This document shows positions 11,401-23,400 of a stretch of 64,000 nt of DNA, piece after piece (within the stretch, counting starts at the first letter, position 1; each line of letters starts with the position of its first letter). The notes under the pieces are model-generated. The model was not told where the DNA came from. It did not search any database and saw only the letters and a program-made list of their open reading frames with translations. The position numbers and the translations under genes were made by a program. The DNA comes from Euonymus europaeus. Lineage: Eukaryota > Streptophyta > Magnoliopsida > Celastrales > Celastraceae. The stretch lies in NCBI GenBank assembly GCA_963580455.1, contig OY756968.1:19313996-19377995 (forward strand), given 5' to 3'.

Positions 11401-14400
11401 TGTATTACTCGTCATGTGATCTGTGGCTCCAGAATCAATGACCCAATTAGGTGTGGAGAAAGTGAGACAGGCAGTTGGATTACCTGACTGTACTAGAGTG
11501 GCTGCATGAGAGGAACTCTGGGTGGCTTGAAACCGAGCAAAACGAGCATACTCATCAGCAGAGATCACAACTTGACCAGCAGAGCTCGTTGCTCCACTAG
11601 GAGTAGGTAACAATCCTTCATGGGTCACAACATTTGCTGAGCGCACAGGAACATTTGGTTTCCCATTTAACTTCCAGCAATTCTTTTTGAGATGTCCCTG
11701 CTCTCCACAATAAAAGCACACCCGAGGACCACCACGTCCTCCACCGCGACCTCCTCGACTACTACTACCACCACGACTAGGGCGAGTACTACTAGCTGGT
11801 GGTATCCATCCCACAAGAGCAGAAGCATCACTACTGAGTGGCACTCCAGAAGACTCTTTAGTAGGATCCTTACACACCATGCGCAATCGAGAGAATGCCT
11901 CAGCTAAGGATGGAAGAGCTGTATCAGTAAGAAGCTGGGAACGAGGCACATCATACTCAGAATCCAAACCGGCTAGGAAACACTGAACAATAATCTCTTC
12001 CTGTTGTTCTTGCATTTGCTTCACATTAGCAGTAATGGGATACAAAGTTTTCATCTCTTCAAACATCTTCTTAAAGGTAGTGTAGTACTCAACCAATGTA
12101 CACCCCTTTTGATCAGCACGGTACAATCCAGATAATAGCTCATGCACATGAGATAGATTCTTCTTGCTAGCATACAAGGAATCTAAATACTCCCACAACT
12201 CCTTGATAGAGTCACAATGACCCACCATATCATCCACTGAAGGATCCATAGTATTCTGAATTAGATTGTAGAGTTTGTCATCATCCTTCTGCCATTGAGC
12301 CCTGGCCATTGGTTCGGTAGGAGGATCATCTGTTAGGTGTTTCTCCATATCAATTCCCGAAAGATATCTCCGAATAATGCGTTTCCATTGATGATAATTC
12401 GTACCATTCAATTTCCGATCCGTAATACGACTGGAAGTTGCTACAATTTCAGTAGTAGGCTTTTTATCAAGAGATTCAGCCATACTCAGCTACACACTCA
12501 GTCTTGGAGATCAAATAAACCCACCAAATCACAATTCACAAATAAATTATCTCCATTTCTGAGAAATCAACAATACAGCCGAGAGACACCAAAACAGAGA
12601 CACCAAATTAGACCATAAACTACCAGGCATACCCGAGATGGCTCACAGCTCAGCAGAAGTTGAAGAATGTCTGAACAGCCTTATGCAAACACTAAACCAC
12701 ACACTGCCAAGTCCACTTCAGAGACTCACCATCAATGGAGCTGGAGCATTACTGGGCATATAGACAAATGGTGAGTGAGAACTGAAAACCTTGCCTCCAA
12801 GGTCGCGCAGCTGAGAAACCAGAACTAAAAAGATGAAGTTGAGGTCGCGCGGATGAAGAACTGAAGCTGAAACATCGATGGAGTCTCACCAGAACTGCCT
12901 TGCCTGGTCGAGTCTCACCAGAATTGGTCGCCTGCGCGCGCGACGAAGACCTGCGCGCGACGAGGACCTGCGCGCGTGACCAGAAGACCTGCGACGAAGA
13001 CCTGCGGGCGCGACGAAGAAGACCAGAGGTTGCGCGAGCGACCAGGACCTGCGGAAGCTTGCTGGAAACCTACCGGAAACAGACTGGAACAGCGGAAGCT
13101 GGCTGGAAACCTACCGGATACCCTCTGGCTCCGATACCATGTGAAACGATAGATTCATCCATTCCATTTTTCTTATTTTTCATATTACATAATGTATAAC
13201 CCTATATTCACTTCTAACCCTATACAAAGACTATAATACCCTTGGGTATTCTAACAATACTTTATATAGTTGGCTGAATATGGTGAAAGTTAGTGGAGGG
13301 AGTAGAAAAGATCCTGCTTGGAAATATACGGAAGAGGTAGAAGTTGAAAATGGGGAGAAGAAAGGATATGTGTATGTGAAATGCAATTTTTGCGACAAAG
13401 TTCTTAAAGGAGGTGTTAAAAGGGCAAAAGATCACCTTGCATGCACACATAAAAATGTAGCTCCATGTCAGAAGGTTCCTGAAGATGTTAAGCAGGAGAT
13501 GAAAAAATATTTAGAAAAAGGAACCGCGTTAAGGCATATGGCACAAGAAAGGTTTGAGGAGAGAGTTTCGGCCAGTTCTTATTTTGAAGGCATGAATTCT
13601 AATCCTATTAGCACTAGTGTTACTGGACCTAGTGGTGGTGCACGTGTGTCATCTCGAGGTGTTCGGGGGCCTATGGATAGGTAATTTGCTAATAACATTT
13701 ATAATTTATTTAATGCTTTTGATAGGTAATTTGGTAGTTGATGATATACCTTCGGATGATGAGTGGGTTGCTAATCCTCCTAATCCAAATGATGTTGGAG
13801 ATGCTATTGAAACTTCTACATTGAATCAAGGAGAGGATAATGTTATTGGTGATTCTTAAGTAGTGGAAGGAGGAAGTGGTGGTGGAGGTGGAGCAAGTGA
13901 TGGTGGAGGCGGTGGAGGAGGTGGAGCAAGTGGAGGTGCATCTAGTAATGTTAGAGGCGGTGGAAGAGGTGGGGCAAGTGGAGGCGGTGGTGGGACAAGC
14001 AAAAGGAAAAAGAAAAATCCAACTCAAATGGATTCAAGAGCCAAGAAGAGCAAAGGTTAGTGTGAAATATATACTATATAATTTATATTTATGTTACTAA
14101 TTTACTACTTACTAATTTTAATGTATCATATCAATGCTTATTAATTTAGGGAAGTATAAAGGAAAAGAGCTACTCATTCAAGAGGAGGAAGAAGATGAAT
14201 TTCAAGAAGCTAGTAGTGATGATTTAGATGAGTTGGATGGTCTACCAATTCGATTTATGGATGACTCCTTAGATGATCCAACTAGTGATGATGAGTATTC
14301 CATGGATGAGGATGATGATGGCTGTTGAACTCTTTGATTTATTTGTGTGGTTTGATTTATTTTTCTTTGGTTTGTATTAAACTTCTAAACTATGAACTAT

Positions 14401-17400
14401 TTTTGCTTTGGTTTATTTTAAACTCTTTTTGCTTTGATGTCTTTTGACATTATTTGATGATGGATCTTGGATGAATTGATGATGAGACTTGTTGATTATT
14501 GTTAGTTTCTTACTTGAAACTTTGTGAGTATTATTACTTATTGATTTATCTTGACTCTTGAATTTTTGATTCAATCCGAGGCTTACGCCTTGATACGTCT
14601 CGAGGCTTACGCCTCGCCTCATAGAAGGTGAGCGCCTCAATTCCCGAACCCGCCTTTTAAAACATTGGTTCGTTTGTTTACTGTCGCTGATGCTCGCCAA
14701 TACGCCTTAAAAGCTCAGCAGCGGGTTTTGCGTTTTGGTGCCAGAAAACCTCTATTGTCTCAATCTGAGGATGCTACGGGGAAGGGCAGAAATTCCCAGC
14801 AATCTGAAAAAAAGTTTACCTCTGCGTCTGCTAGTACCTCGACTCCATCTTGTGGTTCGTGCGCTAAAGGTAAAGAAGCCATTGTTTATAACTCTTCAGC
14901 CCCGACACCAAGCCGTAATCGGTGGAGCGTGCCCAGCCAGTTTCGTTGTTATAGCTGTGGAGAACTTGGGCACACTGCTGTTAAGTGTCCTCAAAAGCCA
15001 GTTGGGCTTGTTGCGCAGGATGAGCCAGATAATCCTGAAGTCCAACCTTTGTTTGATGTTTATGATGATGATGTGGAGGATGTGTTTCCAGTTGAAGGGG
15101 AGGCACTTGTTGTTCGGAGAGTCATGGTCACTCCTCGAGGTGATGATGAGGAGGACTGGCGTAGGCACGAACTGTTCAAAACACGCGTTTTGTGTAATAA
15201 TTGTGTATGCACTGTCATTTTGGACAATGGTAGTTGCGAGAATATCATTTCCAAAGAGGTGGTCCGTAAATTGAATTTATCGGTGGAAAAACATCCCAAG
15301 CCTTATAAAGTCGCCTGGTTGTAGAAGGGTAACGAGGTTGCTGTTAACTCGTGTTGCTTGGTGCAATTTTCTTTTAGTAATGGTGTTGAGAGTTCGTCTC
15401 GCAGTGACATCATTCCCATGGATGCATGCCATATTTTATTGGGTCGTCCATGGCAATTTGATAACAATATGGTTCATCACACGCGAGAGAATACCTACAC
15501 TTTTATAAAAGATAGGCGGGTGATGGTGTTACATCCTTTGCGAGCTGTTGAAGTAAAACCGGTTCAGCAAGCATATTTTTCTGGGTTAGTTACGGCGCAG
15601 CAATTTGAGGTTGAATGTCAGGAACTGGGTTGGTGTCTTGCTCTTTTGGGCCGTGAATGTTTTGTTAAATCTCCAAGAGCCTTGCGTGGTAATTCTGGTG
15701 TATCTCCAAGGCTTAGAGAATTGTTAACTGAATTTCAGTCACTGTTCAATGAAAATATGCACCACGGCTTACCACCTCTGCGAGAAATTCAGCATGCAAT
15801 TGATTTAATTCCAGGGGCTTCTCTTCCAAATCTGCCTGCTTATCGAATGCCTCCGCTACAGGGAAGAGAGATGCAAAGACAGGTTGAAGAATTAATTGAC
15901 AGGGGTCTGATTCGGGTGAGTAAAAGTCCTTGTGCAGTTCCAGCTTTGTTAACTCCGAAGAAGGATGGTTCTTGGCGTATGTGTATCGACAGTAGAGCCA
16001 TAAATAAAATTACAATTAAATACCGCTTTCCTATTCCTCGTTTGGAGGAAATGCGTGATTTACTAGTGGGTTCTCGGATTTTTAGTAAAATTGATCTTTG
16101 AAGTGGTTACCATCAAATACGGATGCGGGAAGGAGATGAGTGGAAAACAGCTTTTAAAACACCTGATGGGTTATATGAATGGCTGGTTATGCCATTTGGG
16201 TTATCGAATGCCCCGAGTACCTTTATGCGAGTGATGTCAGAAATTCTCCGTCCTTTTATTGGTCAGTGTGTTGTGGTGTATTTTGATGATATCCTCATCT
16301 ATAGTGCTTCTGAAGATGAACATTTTTGTCATTTGAGATGTGTGCTGGAAGTTCTGACCAAGGAGCAGCTATTTGTGAATTAAAAAAAATGCTCTTTTCT
16401 ATGTGCTCAAATTGTGTTTCTTGGATTTGTGGTGTCAGCGAGTGGTTTGGCCCCTGATCCAGAAAAGGTTATGGCGATTCGAGATTGGCCTATGCCTCAG
16501 TCTATTGGGGATGTTCGAAGCTTCCATGGCTTAGCTTCGTTTTATCGACGATTTATTCAAAATTTCAGCACCATTATGGGTCCCATTACAGAGTGCTTGA
16601 AAGGGTCTCAGTTTGAGTGGACTACGGCAGCCCAATCAGCCTTTGTGTTGGTTAAAGAATTGTTAACACAAGCTCCTGTGCTAGTGCTCCCGGATTTTGA
16701 AAAATTATTTGTGGTGGAGTGTGACGCTTCGCATTTGGGAATTGGAGCCGTGTTGAGTCAGGAAGGGAGACCTATTGAATTTTTTTAGTGAAAAATTAAC
16801 AGAGGCTAAACGACGGTATCCTACCTATGATCATGAGTTCTATGCCTTGGTTCGAGCCGTGCAACATTGGGAGCACTACTTGGCTTATCGTGAATTTGTT
16901 ATCTATTCAGATCATCAATCTTTGAGGTATCTAAATTCCCAAAGCAAGTTGAATCCAAGGCATGCCAAGTGGAGTGCCTACCTCCAGGAATTTTCCTTTG
17001 CTATCAGGTACAAATCTGGTGAAACTAATGTTGTTGCTGATGCTTTAAATCGTAGACAGCTGTTGTTGACTGTGTTGCGCACACAAGTTACTGGATTTGA
17101 TGCTCTTCCTACGCAATATCATGAGGATTCCTATTTTGGCCCGATTATGTTGAAGTTACAGGGGTCTGGTGATGTTAATCTGCTGGCTTTTAGGGTCCAT
17201 GAAGGGTTTCTATTCTGTGGAAATAGGTTGTGTGTGCCTGAGGGTTCTCTCCGTGAACAGATTGTGAAGGAGTTGCATGTAGGTGGCTTGGGGGGACACT
17301 TTGGCAGGGACAAAACTTTAGCTATGATCACGGATCGATACTATTGGCCTCGTATGTCTAGAGATGTTGATAAGTTTGTTCAACGCTGTCGGAATTGTCA

Positions 17401-20400
17401 GTTGGGTAAGGGCAGTGCGCAAAATGCGGGGCTTTATACAACTCTTCCTCAACCTAATAAACCATGGACCCATCTGAGCATGGACTTTGTTTTGGGACTT
17501 CCCAAAACATCCAAGGGATTTGACTCCATCTTTGTAGTCGTAGATCGATTTTCTAAGATGGCTCATTTCATCCCTTGTTCAAAAACAGCGGATGCTTCAC
17601 ATGTAGCTGAATTGTTCTTTAGAGAAGTGGTGTGCTTACATGGATTACCTTTATCTATTGTTTCCGATCGAGATGTTAAGTTTATGGGCCATTTTTGGCG
17701 AACTCTATGGAAGAGATTGGGCACTGAACTGACCTATTCTAGCACTTGTCACCCTCAGACAGATGGCCAAACAGAGGTTGTGAATAGAAGCTTGGGAAAT
17801 TTATTGCGGTGCTTAGTTGGGAAGTATGTCAAAAGCTGGGATACTATTATTCCGCAGGCTGAATTTGCTTTCAATAATTCTGTCAATAGAACCATTGGGA
17901 AGTCTCCTTTTGAAGCAGCCTATGGTTTGAGGCCACTCCATACTATTGACTTGGGGCCATTACTTCCAGATGCTCGCATAAGTGAGGCGGGAGAAGCCTT
18001 GGCTGATCATATACGCAACACGCATGAAGAGGTAAAGAAACTGATGGTTGAGAATAATGCTAATTATGCCAAAGCTGTTAATCAGCGCAGGAGGCTAGTC
18101 GAGTTTAATGAAGGTGATTTGGTAATGGTGCATTTACGAAAAGAGAGGTTTCCAAAGGGTACTTATAACAAATTGAAGGCCAGAAAGTTTGGTCCATGCT
18201 TAATCAAGAAGAAGATAGGGTCCAATGCTTATTTACTGGACCTGCCCTCTGAACTACAAATCAGTCCTGTGTTTAATGTCGCTGATCTTGTTTCTTATGA
18301 GGGACCTGATGAATTTGTGGGAGATATCTGTGAGGAGCTGCAGCCTCTATCAGAGACTACTACTGATGTGGTGGAAGAAATTTTAGACATTAGAGAGACA
18401 TCGACAAGAAGAGGCAAGTCTTCCAGGAAATTTTTGGTGAAGTGGTTGGGCAAGCCAGCTAGTGAAAGTGTTTGGATTACAGAGGAGGAATTGAAGTTGG
18501 TGGACCCTGAAATTTTTGCTGAATATGAGCATGTGTTCTTCCCTGATATAGTGTCTCCTCCACCCACCCGGAGAGGTTGATGCCGGTGCAATATGTTTGA
18601 GCGGGAAGTTGTATTGTTCTGTTCTGTTGTATGGGTTGTGTCCTATTTGATTTATTATGTGTTCTTTTATCTTGGGCTTTGTTGAGTCAGTAGTGTTGTT
18701 GGGCCTTGACCTGTTTGTCTGGTCCTTTGTTTTTAGGAGTTGTGTGTTAGGGTTGAGGGAGATTTTGGTTTTAAGAAGAGAACTCTCATGCTCTCTGCTG
18801 TGGAGGCGTGACTGTGCTGTATCAGTTCAGAAACTATTTTGGTAATGCCCGATTGCTTCTGTCTCATTTGATCATCACTGTGTTACGTTGGCATCAGATC
18901 TAGTCAACTTTTAGGAAGATAGCCAACTATTTGACAATGAACAACATTGCAGAGAAGTTTCTGGAAACAAACCCTAAATTTTCAGATTAGAAATCCTTCC
19001 CATCGTATTTTATCCTTGGTCTTTCAGTAATCAATGGTAAGCATCAACAGTCACAAGAGAAGTTAGGTTGGCTGGCAAAACAAAGGTCCACCAAAATTAG
19101 CCTTTTCTTTTGGGAAGCTGTATGGGGTCTGATTCTAGCTTTATACAATCTGAGAAGAATTGGAAGATCCCTTGTAAATCGGTGCCCTCTATGCAAGATT
19201 GATGAAGAATAAGTAGTCATCTTTTGCTTCATTGCTCTTGGACCAGGAATGTGTGGCATATGGTCTGGCAACCGATGAGAATTACTTGGGGGTCATGAGT
19301 AAGAGTCTAGCTTCTAAGTGTTTACAATGGACTTCTATGACCACTGACAAATAAAAGGAAGACTTTATTCAGGCGCTGGCAATGCGTTGGCTTGTGTGGA
19401 TTGAAAGAAACAACAAAATCTTCTGGGACAAAGAAAACTCTATTGACTCTTTCTTAGACAATTGGTGAAGTACTGTAATAAAGTGGCTTCATGGTTCTTG
19501 TGGCAACTTTTTAACAGCATTAGCTTATCTGCCTTGTAACGTTTTGGTTGCTTCCCCTTTGTTCTCTCTAGTAAAATCTATTTGCTTTCAGAAAAATAGG
19601 GTTTTTTCAATGGATGTTGTTTTCTTAAATTCTATTCCTCTAATTAATCCTCGGTGTTTGAGCCCCGTAATACTAGTAATTTTTAACTCACAAAAAATAA
19701 TGATAGGCATTTGGTGTAGGGAGAAGCTGGTACAGATAAGAAGAAGGATGCTGTTCCTGAGAGTCTTATCAGCAACATTTGCTGATTTGCCTGCGCCAGA
19801 AAGTAAGTGGGAAAAGATGGCTGCTGCACCAGTACCTCGTCTAGATGGGGCTGCATTACAGATCAAGAATCTTTTGTATGTCTTTGCTGGATATGGTACA
19901 ATTGATTATGTGAGAGCCTTGTCTAGCTTCTGTGATAGCTCATTTCCTATAATTTTTATTTTTTTCAGAGAATTTTTTTAATTGCTCTGCATGAACAAAC
20001 AAACTCACACACTACTATTAGAGGGAGATCACCTGTTTGTTTTTCTGATCCACATAATTTTATTATTCAGTAAACAATCCTATTTCTCAATTTGCTAAAA
20101 TTTTGTCCAATACTTTCTCAAAGCTCTTTGTTTCCTTCAAATTTTGCTAAAATTAGTACAGTATTTTAATGTCTATTCACGTATAACAATTCATAAATAA
20201 TAAAGATAATAATATAAAAGCTATCTTAGACAAATGAGTTCAATTTTGTTGCAGATAATATACTATGGTAATGTTGTCCTGATTTGTGTCCTATATATCT
20301 GCCATACAAGCATAGATACTTGCATACATGCCATATAAAGAGTGCATGTTCCTACCCTTTCTTGAGGCAACTTTTAGTTTTCCTCTGACATAGTAACGCA

Positions 20401-23400
20401 TTAAAAAAATTAGGTGGTTTCGTAACTACTCAGGTTTAGCATCGCAAACTGTGTACAGCTGACGAAACTTAAATTTAAGAATGCTTGCACAACAATGAAA
20501 CTAAAATTTAATAATGCTTGCGCAATAATGCTTGCATGGGTTGAAAGCCCTACATGTTGGTTGGAGTTTGATTATGTTATTTGTTTATGCAACACTGTTT
20601 TGTCATTCCATGCACAATTTGTGGATTAAATCAGTATATTAACTCAGTATAGTCGAACTGATATATTGTTCCTCTTTATCTTTACATGAAAAGGTGCATT
20701 CACATGTCGATAATTACAATTTTACTGATAACACATGGGGAGAAAGGTTTGATATGCCTAAAGAGATGGCACATTCGCATTTGGGGATGGTGACAGATGG
20801 GAGATACATTTATGTCGTTACAGGGCAATATGGCCCACAATGCAGAGGGCCTACAGGTCACACATTTGTTCTTGATACTGAAACAAAACAATGGCGGGAC
20901 ATGCCACCTTTACCACTCCCTAGGTATGTTTATAATTACTTTCTGATCAATAAAGATTATTCTTTGTTGAAGGGTATATATGTGGTGGCTTCAGTTGGTT
21001 ATCCTTTTTGTTCCTCTTTTGCAACACGAATGAGCTGAGCTATTGTGTTTGTTCTTGTTTCTTATTCACCGGTCTTCACCTTTGTTCTATAAACAAGCAT
21101 TTACAGAATTGTGATTCCAGTATTTTCTGTGGCCTTAATTGTTTTGGAATTTACTCTTTTGTAGATAATATACGGTTCAACATTTGATGTATTGTTTAGA
21201 TGCAATTGTGGTCAGGTATGCTCCTGCTACGCAACTTTGGAGGGGTAGACTTCATGTGATGGGTGGCAGCAAGGAGAATCGATACACCCCTGCAGTCATA
21301 GTAGTTAAAGCGCAAAGCGCACTTGAAGCGCTAAGGCCTTGCATTGCTTCAAAGCGCAAAGCGCAATTTAAGCGCACGCTTCAAAGACGAGAAGCGCAAA
21401 TATGAATCTTGACAACAAATTATACATATATTGAAATACACAAACCAAATCAAGCTTAAATAAGTAGTCAATACATATATTGAAATACACAAACCAAATC
21501 AAGCTTAAATAAGTAGTCAATAACATAGTAGAATTAGTCATAAGTTAAAAAGTCTTAAACAAAGTAACAAGGGTATCCTCCAAACAACTGTAATCTTCTA
21601 TTGCCATGTCAGTAATATCATCATAACCACTGAACATCTCGTCATCAGATTGAACTTCATCATAATTGAATTCTCCAACAATTTCTTCCTCTTCTGTGTC
21701 CTCATCTACACATTCTTCCTCTTGCACCACTCTAGAACTAGAAGCATTTGATTGTCTAGTATTCACTCTTGGTTCTCCAACTCCTGATGCTTCTTGCACA
21801 ACATTCCATGTCAAACTATCATCCTCAAACACCGGTTCATCTTCCAACATTTCTCCAACCAACCACTCATTGCTATCATCAATATTATTCAAACAAATAG
21901 GATCAACCAAATCCCTCCTATCATATCGAGCCTTGAGAGTGTGGTTATATTTGACATATACTAAATCCATAGTTGTCAAAAGCGAATGAAGCGCTCGCTT
22001 AAGTGCTGAGGCGCAGCGCAGCGCGGGGGTCGCGCATCGCTCCTCCTCGCATCGCCTCAATTCTGCAGGCGCAGACAAGCGCTCGCTTCTGGCAAAGCGC
22101 GAGACGAAGCGAGAGACAGGCGAAGCTCACGAGGGCCTGGGCTTGACTTTTTGTTGGGCTTAGCCTTCACAAACTCAGTCCAGCCCTTGTTCCGCACCAT
22201 CACACTTCACTTCACCCTCTTCCAGCGCATCGCCCATTCTTCTTTGGCTAGCAGCAACCCTAGTTTCGCACATCGCACTTGACGCCATCATCCAAGGAGC
22301 TCAGTTCCTCTCTCTGTCTTTGATATCCAGGTATTCTCTCTCTCTCTCGTTCGCATCTCTCTCTCTTGTTATTGTCTCTGTTCTTCACTTCTTCTCTGTT
22401 CTTTACTTCTTCTCTGTATTCATATTGTTTTATGATTTTATCATGCCTTTTGTGTTTATTTTTTGCAGCAATTTATTTTTATTTTTTTGCAGTTTTGGAA
22501 TCCTTGATTAAATGCTTAGTTCTTTTAAATCATTGATTAATTATAGCATCAGACCTTGGCTTGCCATTTGTGCTTATCGTGTATATGAGGATCACAGTCT
22601 TTAAGAGCTGTATCCACTAATTCTTGGCAGCACTAAGCCACTAATTATTTTATGTATCCACTAATTATTGTATCCAATAATTATTGCCTTCTTGGCACAG
22701 CACTAATTATTTTATGTATCCACTAATTAGTGGATCCACTAATTCTTGGCAGCACTAACTATTTCCTGTATCCACAAATTCTTGGCAGCACATCATTCAT
22801 TATTTCAGCCTATTGAAGAAATGGTTAATGAAGGGACATCATCGAGCTTAACCCCGAACTCTAATCGGAAGGATCCGGCTTGGAATTACTGCTACTGTCC
22901 AAATCCTGATGAAGCAACTACAATTATTTGTAAGTTTTGTGAAAAAATTTCTAAGGGTGGCGTTTATTGACAAAAGGAGCACTTAATTGGGAAGTCGAGG
23001 AATGTTGAAGCATGTAAGAAAGTTCCTCCTGATGTTAGAAAAGAGATTGAAAACTATGTGAATGTGAAGAAAATGGCAAAGAGAGCTGCGTTTGAGGAGG
23101 TCCAAGTTCAAGACTTGGATGACTTTGAATTTGGAGAAGATGAGACGGAAGTGGAATTTGAAGAAGTGAACCATAGAGGCAAAAGATCGATGGCTGAAAG
23201 TGAAGGAAGTGTTCATCAAAAGAAAACAAAACGAAGCGTTTCAAAGAGTAAGATTGGGATGATGTTCATGAGGCAAGAAGATAAGGGAGTCAAAGTGAGC
23301 ATGAGACAACCCAATATCAAAGAAGCATGTGACAAAGAATTACGAGCTCGAACTGTTCAACATATTGCTCGTTTTTTCTACCAAACCGGGTTATCCTTCA

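Larger units (their letters stand above)
8856..13256 (-). mobile_element. Ty1/copia retrotransposon 1, young, with internal deletion
   Basis: 4401 bp. The 117-bp LTRs (8856-8972 and 13140-13256) appear identical over their whole length, and the element is flanked by a perfect ATACT duplication (8851-8855, 13257-13261). On the minus strand a tRNA-Met primer site TGGTATCGGAGCC follows the right LTR and a purine tract CTTGAGGGGGAG precedes the left one. Gene order gag, protease, integrase, reverse transcriptase, RNase H marks Ty1/copia. The distal part of integrase and the linker to RT are missing, so it cannot move on its own, yet identical LTRs say it moved recently, presumably with proteins from a full-length relative. 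Confidence 0.93.
8138..14667 (+). mobile_element. hAT transposon A, internally deleted, inserted in chromovirus gag and carrying a nested copia element
   Basis: Both ends carry the 17-bp inverted repeat CAATGTTTTAAAAGGCG. The flanks are GTTCATTT (8130-8137) and GTTCGTTT (14668-14675), an 8-bp duplication with one mismatch, and removing the element restores the gag reading frame. GAGGCG(TAAGCCT)-type subterminal repeats lie at both ends, as is typical of hAT transposase binding regions. Without the copia element (8856-13256 plus its 5-bp duplication) it is about 2.1 kb. It keeps a BED zinc finger exon and acidic and glycine-rich C-terminal exons but lacks the catalytic middle, so it is non-autonomous. 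Confidence 0.85.
7039..18896 (+). mobile_element. Ty3/gypsy chromovirus-type retrotransposon, interrupted by a nested hAT and copia
   Basis: Two 319-bp LTRs (7039-7357 and 18578-18896) start TGATGCC and end GGCATCA, and the whole is flanked by a perfect 5-bp duplication GATCT (7034-7038, 18897-18901). The primer-binding site TGGTATCGGAGG follows the left LTR. The order gag, zinc knuckle, protease, reverse transcriptase, RNase H, integrase, chromodomain identifies a chromovirus-type gypsy element. A hAT at 8138-14667 splits gag. Three nonsense codons and one frameshift also break pol. By eye the LTRs differ at four sites, all transitions, pointing to a fairly recent insertion. Confidence 0.92.

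Noticed and set aside
13740..14027. Threonine/serine-rich frames opposite the hAT A glycine-rich tail
   Set aside because: Shadow frames of a GGT/GGA-rich repeat on the other strand.
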